Positions 23,562 to 30,050 of a DNA stretch of 35,676 nt are shown one piece after another. The position numbers and the translations under genes are program-made. This stretch comes from a virus, in IMG/VR virus record IMGVR_UViG_3300024518_000016, positions 1 to 35,676 of that record; one strand, 5' to 3'. Numbering within the stretch: position 1 is the stretch's first letter; each line of letters begins with the position of its first letter. The notes below the pieces were generated by a model. The model saw nothing but the letters and a program-made list of their open reading frames with translations. It ran no database searches and was not told where the DNA came from.

Positions 23562-23848
23562 CGGGATGCTTTATGCTCCAAACTATTGACCCTAGCTTTT
23601 AAGTCTGCTGTTGTTACTTTTTGTGTGGTAATGTCCTCAACCAAGGTTTTGATTGAGGCAGCATTAGATTCAACAACTTTTTCCATATTTTTAAACGATA
23701 TATCTTGGCTTTCTCTTATCGACGATATGTTGGAGCTTATAAGCTGTAGCAAGCCAGCGCACGTTGCAAGCAATAAAGCAAAAGCCATATTGTATCGTTG
23801 TGTTCTAGTTTGCAATTCAAGTTCACTGTAAACCTTTTTTTCAGCCAT
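23558..23848 (-). CDS. Membrane-anchored coiled-coil protein (spanin-like?)
   Basis: This 96-residue protein has a polar N-terminus, one membrane segment at about residues 21-38 (MAFALLLATCAGLLQLIS) and a coiled-coil tail ending in ADLKARVNSLEHKASR. AAGGAGG sits just upstream of the ATG, a very strong ribosome site. One N-terminal membrane segment plus a coiled coil is the layout of an i-spanin, and the gene faces a holin-like gene, but no o-spanin partner is evident. It overlaps the holin gene by four bases, tail to tail, which is unusual and leaves no room for a terminator. Confidence 0.6.
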   Translation of the reverse strand: MAEKKVYSELELQTRTQRYNMAFALLLATCAGLLQLISSNISSIRESQDISFKNMEKVVESNAASIKTLVEDITTQKVTTADLKARVNSLEHKASR

Positions 23849-23879
23849 ATAAGCACCTCCTTTTTGTGAGCCATATCAA

Positions 23880-24248
23880 TTAGATATCACTCATGGTATC
23901 GGATTTTAATGGTACTTTCCAGAGCTGATATATTGTACAAATGCAACCTATGATTATGATCGCTGTTGTAAAATATAATTGTCCTTTTGAGTCATTCCAT
24001 AGCGCATTCGTTGCGCCATTTATCAAAACTGCAATGTTAATGCCTATGTATATTAATATTATTGAGCTTAATGTGGTTTTCTTCTCAACCTTCAAATATA
24101 GGCTTCCCATTGCTATAAGCGTGCTGATAGTGTTGCCGCCGGTAAAAGAAAACAAATACCAGTTTTCTGGGTTGTCAGGATAGAGCCACAGAGGGGCTAT
24201 AATCATACAAATGATTATCCCCCACATTATTTTTAGATCGGTACTCAT
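23880..24248 (-). CDS. Four-pass membrane protein, 122 aa
   Basis: Hydrophobic segments lie at about residues 7-23 (IMWGIIICMIIAPLWLY), 35-52, 60-80 (LSSIILIYIGINIAVLING) and 92-108 (YFTTAIIIIGCICTIYQLW). Little soluble sequence remains. It is the middle gene of a three-gene minus-strand cassette, overlapping the upstream proline-rich gene by four bases. Candidates are a holin-type protein or a superinfection-exclusion membrane protein; sequence does not decide. I recognise no family. Confidence 0.6.
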   Translation of the reverse strand: MSTDLKIMWGIIICMIIAPLWLYPDNPENWYLFSFTGGNTISTLIAMGSLYLKVEKKTTLSSIILIYIGINIAVLINGATNALWNDSKGQLYFTTAIIIIGCICTIYQLWKVPLKSDTMSDI

Positions 24249-24445
24249 TGAACCACCGCCGAAGCCGAAGCATAATAATCAACGCCACCGTCTGAAGTTC
24301 TATGAGGGATTGTGTCCGGCTGTTGAGGCTGATAGCTATCTATTACCATAGAGCTTTGAATTGACGGCTTAGGTGGTGGTGGTGGCGGTGGTGCGGGTGG
24401 TGGTGGTGGGTTTCCGTCTATTGGACCGCCAAAATTAATATTCAT
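24245..24445 (-). CDS. Proline-rich small protein, 66 aa
   Basis: I chose the internal ATG at 24445, which has AAAGGAG eight bases upstream, over the frame's first ATG at 24508. Residues 14-27 are almost all proline (PPPPPAPPPPPPPK), followed by a Ser/Gln/Pro region and a small C-terminus ending in ASAVVQ. There is no signal peptide or lipobox. A polyproline segment is either a rigid spacer or a ligand for a partner, and could slow translation unless EF-P acts. Its stop overlaps the start of the membrane gene, so they are probably made together. Confidence 0.55.
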   Translation of the reverse strand: MNINFGGPIDGNPPPPPAPPPPPPPKPSIQSSMVIDSYQPQQPDTIPHRTSDGGVDYYASASAVVQ

Positions 24446-24495
24446 ACGATTCTCCTTTATGGAATTATTATTACACCCAAAATTGTATTGATAGT

Positions 24496-24550
24496 GCTTA
24501 GTAAGCAATAGGTATAATACTAACTATTTTTTATTTTGCATACTACTAAC
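24496..24550 (-). promoter_or_regulatory. Promoter/operator region of the minus-strand cassette
   Basis: Between the recombination operon and the proline-rich gene lie two 13-base direct repeats (24512-24524 and 24538-24550, ten matches) read on the plus strand as GTATAATACTAAC and GCATACTACTAAC. A perfect 11-base palindrome GCTTAGTAAGC lies at 24496-24506. On the minus strand a TATTAT could act as a -10, but the -35 is poor. The repeats suggest a regulated start for 24445-23558; the call is tentative. Confidence 0.3.
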
Positions 24551-24553
24551 TTT

Positions 24554-24730
24554 TTATAGCCCGCCACCTCGCCAAGGCGTCTGTGTCGGCATAGTCCATT
24601 TTAGCGCCTCGTTTAGCTTACTTATTGCAACTAGGCGCCTATGGTCGTATTTAATGTCCTGTAATAGTTCTAGGTTTACTATTGAGTTTTTTATTAACTT
24701 TTCGGTTCTATCAATAATTAATTGTGACAT
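24554..24730 (-). CDS. Small helical protein, 58 aa
   Basis: The ATG at 24730 lies inside the end of the upstream gene (20-base overlap) with GGGAG a suitable distance before it. The product is helical and basic: DRTEKLIKNSIVNLELLQDI, then HRRLVAISKLNEALKWTMPT and a Gly-rich end. The segment RRLVAISKLNEALKW recalls the conserved C-terminal helix of several small phage proteins, including nucleotide-sequestering anti-CBASS proteins. The match is short, so I do not assign that role. It is the last gene of the recombination operon. Confidence 0.5.
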   Translation of the reverse strand: MSQLIIDRTEKLIKNSIVNLELLQDIKYDHRRLVAISKLNEALKWTMPTQTPWRGGGL

Positions 24731-25622
24731 TCTTAATTGCTCCCTTAATTATTAGTTTAATTATGTGCTTAGCTTCTGACTCTGAATATCCGTTAGCAAG
24801 AAAACTTGAAAGCGCTTCATTGTTAACCTGCCTTTTGTTTTCTGTGTCTGCCTGCCGTAAAGCATCCTTCTTGCCCTTTTCGATCTCTTCGCTGTATATT
24901 CTGTCTCGCTCCTTTTTTATTGCTTGCTGCTTCTCTTGCTCAGCAGTAATAGCTGCATCCTTCTTTGCTTCTGCAACTAAGTGTTGCTCTCTAAGCAATT
25001 GAGCTTGTTCTTGTTCAACCCTTTTCAGTCGCTCAACCTCTTCCTCTTTCGCATTAGCCGCACAAACTTTTTCAATGTGTTTTATTAATCTTCTGTTCCA
25101 TCTCTCACGCTTATCAGTAGCCAGCTTTTGGAATTCTTGCCAAGTTCGATCTATAGCAATGCCTTGAAGTTGTATCAAGTTGGCGTTTAATTGATCAATA
25201 CCAAGCGGCTTTGTCTCGTTCTCGTCAATTGTTCTAGCTAAATATTCAAACATTGATAGCCTATCGTCTAAGTCTTGAATTCTCTGTTTCTCAGCATCCT
25301 CAAACTCTGTCAGCGGCTTTCTAAATTCATTCTTAATGCTATCAACTTCGTTAACAAACTTCCTTAGCTCAGCGTCAACAATTTTTGGCAGCTCCTTTAG
25401 AGTCTTATTGTATGCGCGGCCTCGGTTCTCAATTGCCTTTTTACTCTTGGCTATTTGGTTAGCAACTGCCTTGATTCTCTTACGCCCTTCGGTTGTAGTT
25501 GCGTCAGGAACCTCTGTAATGCTTTCTCGAATCTTCTCAATAAATTGATCTAGCCCACCCGTAGTAAACATTTGTGGGTATTGTTGCTCATCTATGTCAA
25601 ATTCAACTAGTTCAGTGCTCAT
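24711..25622 (-). CDS. Coiled-coil recombination-associated protein, 303 aa
   Basis: The N-terminal 60 residues (FTTGGLDQFIEKIRESI, then DATTTEGRKRIKAVANQIAK) and RKPLTEFEDAEKQRI near residue 100 follow a phage protein family I recall beside Erf/Bet annealing proteins. The rest is helical and highly charged (EEEVERLKRVEQEQAQLLRE; QAIKKERDRIYSEEIEKGKK), a long coiled coil. The family has no settled activity; the gene neighbourhood (RusA, SSB and Erf on the other strand) supports a role in DNA recombination. It is read between the 58-residue membrane protein and the 58-residue helical protein. Confidence 0.72.
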   Translation of the reverse strand: MSTELVEFDIDEQQYPQMFTTGGLDQFIEKIRESITEVPDATTTEGRKRIKAVANQIAKSKKAIENRGRAYNKTLKELPKIVDAELRKFVNEVDSIKNEFRKPLTEFEDAEKQRIQDLDDRLSMFEYLARTIDENETKPLGIDQLNANLIQLQGIAIDRTWQEFQKLATDKRERWNRRLIKHIEKVCAANAKEEEVERLKRVEQEQAQLLREQHLVAEAKKDAAITAEQEKQQAIKKERDRIYSEEIEKGKKDALRQADTENKRQVNNEALSSFLANGYSESEAKHIIKLIIKGAIKNVTINY

Positions 25623-25632
25623 TAACTAATCC

Positions 25633-25809
25633 CTACCTGTTTAATATTAAATCTATTTTGTTTGCTATCCACTGACTTCTTTTTTCCTGAATACCGTTTT
25701 GTTTTATGATGATTGTTTGAAATGCCATTATTGAGCTGTAACAACCATAGTCAATATACTCAAAGTAAAAACAGTATGCTGCTAACACTACAAAACCTAC
25801 AATAAACAT
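25633..25809 (-). CDS. Small membrane protein, 58 aa
   Basis: ATG 25809 follows AAGGA by seven bases and comes right after the RusA stop. Residues about 2-16 (FIVGFVVLAAYCFYF) form one membrane segment; the rest is polar with Lys/Ile-rich stretches. It fills the 190-base interval between two clear genes with no other frame open. No family is recognised. Confidence 0.5.
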   Translation of the reverse strand: MFIVGFVVLAAYCFYFEYIDYGCYSSIMAFQTIIIKQNGIQEKRSQWIANKIDLILNR

Positions 25810-25811
25810 AA

Positions 25812-26210
25812 TTAATCCTTAGTACATAATCCGATATATGGAGTTAAATCAATAGGGGGGCGGTCTTCAATGACAATCATTCCCACATCTCCCCACAGTT
25901 TAAGAACTTCAGTGTGCCATAACTTGCAATCTTGCTTTAGTACTGAATCCCAAAGCGCTTTTAACATATTGTCAGTGTCTGGCGTTTGGTGGTGTGGAGT
26001 CCCCCTCCTTTCTGTCTTTTTCTTTTTTGACCACGACTTGGGCATGGGCATAATAAAGACAACCCGTTGACCACTCTCAGCAAGCTTAACTGCTAGCTCC
26101 TTTAGTTTGTCTGAATAATCCCAATAAGGTTTATACTTTGCAAACTTTGCAGTCTTCCACGTCATGCGCGGCTTTGGCTTGGGGTCGATCTTTATTATTT
26201 GAGCTTCCAT
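25812..26210 (-). CDS. rusA: Holliday-junction resolvase, RusA type
   Basis: This 132-residue protein matches RusA (about 120). PKPKPRMT (residues 10-17) is the DNA-contacting start, MPMPKSWSKKKK (54-65) the conserved basic strand, and PDTDNMLKALWDSVL (about 76-90) carries the acidic metal-binding residues. The end (GDVGMIVIE) gives the last strand of the fold. RusA dimers cut Holliday junctions symmetrically, resolving recombination intermediates and branched concatemers before packaging. It follows SSB by 15 bases in the minus-strand operon. Confidence 0.88.
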   Translation of the reverse strand: MEAQIIKIDPKPKPRMTWKTAKFAKYKPYWDYSDKLKELAVKLAESGQRVVFIMPMPKSWSKKKKTERRGTPHHQTPDTDNMLKALWDSVLKQDCKLWHTEVLKLWGDVGMIVIEDRPPIDLTPYIGLCTKD

Positions 26211-26225
26211 GCTTAGTCCTTGCCT

Positions 26226-26729
26226 CTAAAAAGGCACGTCATCATCAAAGTCATCAACTTGAGGTACTGGCTGCTGAGGATATTGCTGCTGCTGTTGTTG
26301 CGGGTACTGCTGCTGCTGGAACACTTGACCTTGTTGCTGTTGCTGTTGTGGTCGTTGTTGCTGCTGCTGTTGCTGTTGACCGCCTTGGTTATCACCTTTA
26401 CTGTCTAGCATTTGCATTACGCTAGCTTTAATATCTGTTGAATACCGCTTAATACCGTCCTTTTCCCATGATGATGTCTGAAGACTTCCTTCTAAATATA
26501 TCTTAGAACCTCTTTTCACATATTGCCCTACAATCTCAGCTAATCGACCGTAAAACACAACTCTATGCCACTCTGTTTTTTCTTGCTGCTGACCCGTGTT
26601 TTTATCCTTCCATGATTCACTGGTTGCAACGGTAATATTAGCTACCGCTCCACCATTTGGCATGTATTTAATTTCTGGATCACTTCCACAATTGCCCACA
26701 ATAATTACTTTATTAACACCTCTAGCCAT
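26226..26729 (-). CDS. ssb: Single-stranded DNA-binding protein
   Basis: This 167-residue SSB has the OB-fold with landmarks [44 protein letters not shown] and [14 protein letters not shown] long Gln-rich linker (residues about 117-157, encoded by CAG/CAA runs at about 26265-26385) follows, and it ends in DDDVPF, the acidic tip that recruits partner proteins. It coats ssDNA in replication and Erf-type annealing. I chose ATG 26729 (GAGGA eight bases upstream) over an ATG nine bases earlier. It overlaps the upstream gene by eight bases. Confidence 0.93.
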   Translation of the reverse strand: MARGVNKVIIVGNCGSDPEIKYMPNGGAVANITVATSESWKDKNTGQQQEKTEWHRVVFYGRLAEIVGQYVKRGSKIYLEGSLQTSSWEKDGIKRYSTDIKASVMQMLDSKGDNQGGQQQQQQQQRPQQQQQQGQVFQQQQYPQQQQQQYPQQPVPQVDDFDDDVPF

Positions 26730-27036
26730 TTTTAACATCCTCGATCATGTGATTAATAATTGTTGTCATCTCTTTTCTTACTGATTGAAAGAAAACCGCT
26801 CCACAGTATACAAAGCTTTTACCCTCTCCAAACATGGATTTTTTAAGCTTATCCTCGTTTGCTGCAAGCTCCACTCCTTCGATAACGCTATCCCAGTTAA
26901 TGCCGTCTTTGCAGTCCTCTTCCCATAACATATGCAATATAGTGTCATCGTGTAGCACAATGTCAGGAACACTGTTTTCTATTAACGTCTTAATATGTCC
27001 ATATGTCTTTGGGTAAGTGCTGCTGGGATATGTCAT
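26722..27036 (-). CDS. Hypothetical protein, 104 aa, first gene of SSB operon
   Basis: AAGGAG stands nine bases before ATG 27036. The protein is acidic and looks mostly helical, with an aromatic strand-like segment ([13 protein letters not shown]) near residues 74-86. It is the first gene downstream of the TTGACA-containing promoter region at about 27061-27089 and overlaps ssb by eight bases, so it is co-expressed with the recombination genes. No family is recognised. Confidence 0.7.
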   Translation of the reverse strand: MTYPSSTYPKTYGHIKTLIENSVPDIVLHDDTILHMLWEEDCKDGINWDSVIEGVELAANEDKLKKSMFGEGKSFVYCGAVFFQSVRKEMTTIINHMIEDVKNG

Positions 27037-27060
27037 CGTTTTCTCTCCTTAGTTTCAGTA

Positions 27061-27089
27061 AGATTAAATTATATTTAATGCTGTGTCAA
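27061..27089 (-). promoter_or_regulatory. Promoter and operator of the recombination operon
   Basis: On the minus strand TTGACA (27084-27089) is a perfect -35 box; TAATCT lies 17 bases downstream and could be a weak -10. Overlapping it, 27061-27080 read on the minus strand is CATTAAATATAATTTAATCT, which differs by one base from 35372-35391 upstream of another early gene. The shared 20-mer suggests a common regulator. Confidence 0.55.
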
Positions 27090-27133
27090 CTTAATTAGTA
27101 TCTATATTATATTTGCTTTAATCCTAACTATAG

Positions 27134-27174
27134 ATTAAGCTTAATTTAACTTAACTAAGTTACATTAAATCTAA
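27134..27174. promoter_or_regulatory. Cluster of palindromes upstream of gene 27188
   Basis: Three symmetrical elements lie side by side: ATTAAGCTTAAT (27134-27145, perfect 12-base palindrome), TAACTTA-AC-TAAGTTA (27147-27162, seven-base arms) and TTACATTAAATCTAA (27160-27174). The last differs by one base from the perfect palindrome at 35369-35383. They sit between divergent operons, just before the ribosome site of the gene at 27188. This is a typical arrangement for an autoregulated repressor. Confidence 0.5.
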
Positions 27175-27187
27175 CAGGAGTAATAAA

Positions 27188-27559
27188 ATGGCTTTGCCGA
27201 TACTTGTATCAAGGGAACTACATTCGCGGATTGTTGAGCATAAAAAGAAGCTTAATGATAGTAATTTAGGCTTAAGAGTTACCATCAATGACCTTTGCAG
27301 CAACTGGGTTATAAAGGGTATAAAAAAGAACCGCTTTAAGTTGAATTTAGTTGTAAAGGTCGAAGAGCAGGCGACTAAAAAAGAAACTTACGGGACTATT
27401 ATAATTAATGAGAGTGCAGCTGAAATGCTCATGCCTGCTGTTGAGAAGGCGCGTAAGAAGCTAAAAGTTAAACGCTTATCAATATGCGATTATGTTAGCG
27501 TTATGATTAGACTTGGATTGAGTGAAGGCACAACATTAAAAACTAAAGTATTAGCATAA
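27188..27559 (+). CDS. Putative DNA-binding regulator (RHH-like repeats)
   Basis: AGGAG (27176-27180) precedes ATG 27188 by seven bases. The 123-residue basic protein contains two segments of similar shape: GLRVTINDLCSNWVIKGIKK (about residues 27-46) and KRLSICDYVSVMIRLGLSEG (about 96-115). Each has a short strand, a helix and a Gly-Ile/Leu ending, as in ribbon-helix-helix DNA-binding units. It is the first gene of the rightward operon and lies at the palindrome cluster, so it could control both divergent transcripts. The family is not recognised and the call is inference. Confidence 0.45.
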   Translation: MALPILVSRELHSRIVEHKKKLNDSNLGLRVTINDLCSNWVIKGIKKNRFKLNLVVKVEEQATKKETYGTIIINESAAEMLMPAVEKARKKLKVKRLSICDYVSVMIRLGLSEGTTLKTKVLA

Positions 27560-27569
27560 GGGGAGTGAT

Positions 27570-27710
27570 ATGAAAGCGGTATTTGAGGGCGGTCAAGCGT
27601 TTAATGAGGGCTTTTGTAGGGATGCATGTCCGTATTCTAGCGGTATGGATAGAGTTAACTGGCTGAGTGGTTGGGACTATCGAGCTGAGCAAGATAGGGA
27701 GGCTATATGA
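27570..27710 (+). CDS. Rmf-like small protein (ribosome modulation factor family)
   Basis: This 46-residue protein has the spaced motif of ribosome modulation factor: G-x-x-A-F-x-x-G-F near the start, DACPYSSG in the middle and NWLSGWDYRAEQ at the end. E. coli Rmf and the CrpP-like phage/plasmid proteins share the C-P-Y and W-L-x-G-W residues. Rmf dimerises 70S ribosomes in slow growth; phage copies have no settled role. GGGAG lies upstream. Its stop overlaps the Erf gene start by four bases, so the two are coupled. Confidence 0.72.
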   Translation: MKAVFEGGQAFNEGFCRDACPYSSGMDRVNWLSGWDYRAEQDREAI

Positions 27711-28282
27711 ATAAGTCAGAGACAATTACTGAATTAGCGAAAGCAATGTGTAAAGCCCAGGCTCAAATGGGTGGCGCTGTGAAGGATTCAAACAACCCGT
27801 TTTTTAAGAGCAAGTATGCAGATTTAGGCGCAGTAATCAAAGTAGTTAAAGAGCCGTTTGCTAATAACGGCTTAAGTTATGTTCAGTTTCCTATCGAATC
27901 TAATGGACGCATAGGAATTGAGACAATGCTAATGCATGAGTCAGGAGAATGGATATCTAATGAATTTACAGTTCAATTGACTAAGCAAGATGCACAGGGG
28001 GCCGGTAGCGCTATTTCTTATTGTAGACGTTATGGCTTGCAGTCGATGGCAGGAATCCCAACGGCAGACGATGACGGCAACGCTGCACAGTTTATCGCGC
28101 CTAAAATGATTAGTGAGAAGCAAGCGGATGCTATAACGGATCTGTGCATTCAAAAAGGAACTAAAGTATCTGACATATTAATTGCTTATAATGTTGATTA
28201 TTTGTGTGAAATACCGTTCGATAAATTTAATAAAATATTTAACCGCTTAAATGATAAAGCAGATGTAACTACTAACGCATAA
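27707..28282 (+). CDS. erf: Erf-family single-strand annealing protein
   Basis: This 191-residue protein matches P22 Erf. The N-terminal domain includes NPFFKSKYADLGAVIKVVKE (residues 26-45), NGLSYVQFP, a beta strand MLMHESGEWISNEF and the conserved GAGSAISYCRRYGLQSMAGI (about 97-116), then DDDGN. Erf rings anneal complementary strands and can circularise incoming phage DNA. The C-terminal 60 residues are helical and variable. It is coupled to the Rmf-like gene upstream and works with SSB, encoded on the opposite strand. Confidence 0.92.
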   Translation: MNKSETITELAKAMCKAQAQMGGAVKDSNNPFFKSKYADLGAVIKVVKEPFANNGLSYVQFPIESNGRIGIETMLMHESGEWISNEFTVQLTKQDAQGAGSAISYCRRYGLQSMAGIPTADDDGNAAQFIAPKMISEKQADAITDLCIQKGTKVSDILIAYNVDYLCEIPFDKFNKIFNRLNDKADVTTNA

Positions 28283-28296
28283 TGGAGATGGCTTCT

Positions 28297-28467
28297 ATGG
28301 CTGTATTAGATTTGATTGATTTAAAACAGGATATGCAATTCATACTTGATTCCGTTACGAATATGGAGTCAACAAGTAATAGTGGCGACTTATTACTGAC
28401 TGAAGTTTATCAGCGTGTAGAAGCCATAAACGACAAATTAAATGAAATGGGAATAGGTGACGAGTAA
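28297..28467 (+). CDS. Small acidic helical protein, 56 aa
   Basis: GGAG (28284-28287) is spaced correctly for ATG 28297; in-frame ATGs at 28282 and 28288 lie too close to or before it. The product is a single acidic helical unit (LIDLKQDMQFILDSV; VYQRVEAINDKLNEM) able to form a coiled coil. The last base is shared with the next ATG. No family is recognised. Confidence 0.55.
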   Translation: MAVLDLIDLKQDMQFILDSVTNMESTSNSGDLLLTEVYQRVEAINDKLNEMGIGDE

Positions 28468-28643
28468 TGAGAGCTAATAAAATTGTGGGTTTATATTGTG
28501 CTGTATCAATGTTGTTGCTTGTTCATTGCGCCTATTTAGTTGTTTTTACTAACTCGCTAGTTGAGGGCTTTTTAGTTTTGGAGCTGGTTTGTGCAGTAGG
28601 TTTTCAATGCTTAGCCCTGTATGTGTGGGGATTTAAGAAATGA
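28467..28643 (+). CDS. Two-pass small membrane protein, 58 aa
   Basis: The ATG overlaps the upstream TAA. Two hydrophobic segments at about residues 6-27 (VGLYCAVSMLLLVHCAYLVVF) and 33-53 (EGFLVLELVCAVGFQCLALYV) are joined by a short turn, with basic residues at both ends, so both termini probably face the cytoplasm. Four Cys lie in the segments. A small two-helix hairpin could disturb or modify the membrane, but no holin family is evident. The stop overlaps the next ATG. Confidence 0.55.
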   Translation: MRANKIVGLYCAVSMLLLVHCAYLVVFTNSLVEGFLVLELVCAVGFQCLALYVWGFKK

Positions 28644-28891
28644 TATTAACTAAGCAAGAGAGCAAGATTATGATGTCGTTCGATCCAGTAATGTTAACTG
28701 CTTATTTAAATATAAATACTGAAGTTAATGCAATCGGTGGGCTTATAAGTAAAGGGTTAATTGTCTGTGGAGAGCCGTTAGATGGTAATCAGTCCTTTGC
28801 TAGTTTTTATTTAACTGGCGAAGGTATTATGTATTTTGATGGAAGAATTCCGTATAAAATAGAGGGAGAGGGTAATGAGCAAACTAAATGA
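28640..28891 (+). CDS. Small winged-helix-like protein, 83 aa
   Basis: Residues about 32-56 (AIGGLISKGLIVCGEP, then FYLTGEG) have the pattern of a winged helix: the end of a recognition helix, a strand K-G-L-I-V, a turn and a strand ending L-T-x-x-G. The following gene has the same pattern, so the two may be distant paralogues. A DNA-binding role is a guess. It overlaps the genes on both sides (four bases upstream, 17 downstream). Confidence 0.5.
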   Translation: MILTKQESKIMMSFDPVMLTAYLNINTEVNAIGGLISKGLIVCGEPLDGNQSFASFYLTGEGIMYFDGRIPYKIEGEGNEQTK

Positions 28892-29276
28892 AATTATAGA
28901 CCTGGATAATGATTTAGTTCGATTAAACAAAAAAGAAAAGAAGTTATTTAAACAATTTAAAATTGGTAATGTTGCAATAATAAATGATTTGGACGCGCAA
29001 GAATTAGGAACGTTAAATAATAAAGGTCTTATCGTTCGGTTTCTTCCCGACAATGAAAACCTATACACACTAACAAGTGCAGGTACGTTGCAAAAAGAAA
29101 TGATGCTGGGTAAACGAAGAATGTTAAATGGTCTTGATAGTATTGATTCGAACGAGCACGAACACATAAAAGAGTTATCGTTTAATTCCGAGGGAATTCC
29201 AAGACGTATGACTGATATCGTAGACACTATTAATGAGTTAGTAAGACGAGAGAATTCAAGGACTGGAAATGAATGA
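28875..29276 (+). CDS. Small winged-helix-like protein, 133 aa
   Basis: GGGAGAGGG precedes ATG 28875. Residues about 20-70 (KKEKKLFKQFKIGNVAIIND, then LGTLNNKGLIVRFL and YTLTSAG) read as a winged-helix domain similar in outline to the preceding gene. A charged helical C-terminus (MTDIVDTINELVRRENSR) follows. It may bind DNA or a partner in replication, but no family is recognised. It overlaps the next gene by eight bases. Confidence 0.5.
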   Translation: MSKLNEIIDLDNDLVRLNKKEKKLFKQFKIGNVAIINDLDAQELGTLNNKGLIVRFLPDNENLYTLTSAGTLQKEMMLGKRRMLNGLDSIDSNEHEHIKELSFNSEGIPRRMTDIVDTINELVRRENSRTGNE

Positions 29277-29862
29277 TCTAAGACAATATCCAAGGCAAGG
29301 AAGAATAATCTCAGGCGGCTTAGGTGATCCAAGACAATCATCATTAGGAGAGTTATGCATTAATCGAGGCCAGCCTTTCGGTAACTATAGGGGAATGTTT
29401 GGCGGCTTAGGTGTTCAAGGTTGTGGTCAGCAAGCATTACAATCTAATATGCAGAATCAAGCAATGCAGGCCCAGGATAATCTTCAGGATCATTTACTTG
29501 GTGCGAGAATTTCAGGGTTGCTTGGTGTTCCTTATACTCCGAAGCCTGAACTGCCCAAAGATTACAATGATATGGATTATAAGCAATTCAATACATTGTA
29601 TGGTTATGATCATGAATTCTTTGTAAAGATCGCAATAAAATGTCATATAGCTAATCTGAATATGAAGGTATCCGATTACATGCGACAGAACCACCCAATG
29701 ACTCATGAGCCTAAGCATGTAGATAATGCTGAATATATTGTGAGTAAGATACAGCTTAAGAATGAGTACATACCTGTTAAATATGATAAGTATAGATCCT
29801 TCTTTGGGCTAGATATCAGCTACAGACTATGCATGTTAATCATAAAATGGAGTAATAAATAA
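29269..29862 (+). CDS. Hypothetical protein, 197 aa
   Basis: The N-terminal 80 residues are Gly/Gln-rich and probably disordered (GRIISGGLGDPRQSSLGELC; QSNMQNQAMQAQDNLQDHLL). From about residue 85 the protein becomes ordered with many Tyr, His and Lys residues (KQFNTLYGYDHEFFVKIAIK; KYRSFFGLDISYRLCMLII). No motif identifies an activity. The ATG lies within the upstream gene's last codons, and its stop overlaps the next ATG. Confidence 0.62.
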   Translation: MNDLRQYPRQGRIISGGLGDPRQSSLGELCINRGQPFGNYRGMFGGLGVQGCGQQALQSNMQNQAMQAQDNLQDHLLGARISGLLGVPYTPKPELPKDYNDMDYKQFNTLYGYDHEFFVKIAIKCHIANLNMKVSDYMRQNHPMTHEPKHVDNAEYIVSKIQLKNEYIPVKYDKYRSFFGLDISYRLCMLIIKWSNK

Positions 29863-30020
29863 TGAAAAAGTTTCTGTTAGAAATTAGTGAAGAGGTGGCG
29901 AAAGGCCTTATAGATTGCATAGATGTTGCTGAATGTGAGTATCAAGCTACTGATAAAGACCATGAGTTTAAGAGAAAGCTGATTGAAGCTTTTGATATAG
30001 AATATGATTTTGATGATTGA
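29862..30020 (+). CDS. Small acidic protein, 52 aa
   Basis: The ATG overlaps the upstream TAA. The product has an N-terminal helix (KKFLLEISEEVAKGLIDCI) and ends in an acidic tail EAFDIEYDFDD. It is the last gene before the long noncoding region, and its stop codon lies inside the TTGACA of the promoter at 30017. No family is recognised. Confidence 0.5.
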   Translation: MKKFLLEISEEVAKGLIDCIDVAECEYQATDKDHEFKRKLIEAFDIEYDFDD

Positions 30021-30044
30021 CAAATAAAAACTTTATGTTACTAT
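30017..30044 (+). promoter_or_regulatory. Strong promoter candidate for a noncoding transcript
   Basis: A perfect -35 box TTGACA (30017-30022), a 16-base AT-rich spacer and TACTAT (30039-30044) lie at the end of the 52-residue gene. The predicted start is near 30051. No ORF with a ribosome site follows for over 400 bases, so the product would be RNA. Confidence 0.6.
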
Positions 30045-30050
30045 CCAGCC

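Noticed and set aside
24554-24730. Anti-CBASS (Acb2-type) nucleotide sponge
   Set aside because: Only a short helix with R-x-x-A-I-x-K resembles that family; the protein is much shorter and the rest does not align. A profile search would decide.
26138-26425. Plus-strand hydrophobic ORFs opposite ssb
   Set aside because: Their poly-Leu and poly-Val/Ala runs are the antisense of CAG/CAA glutamine codons.
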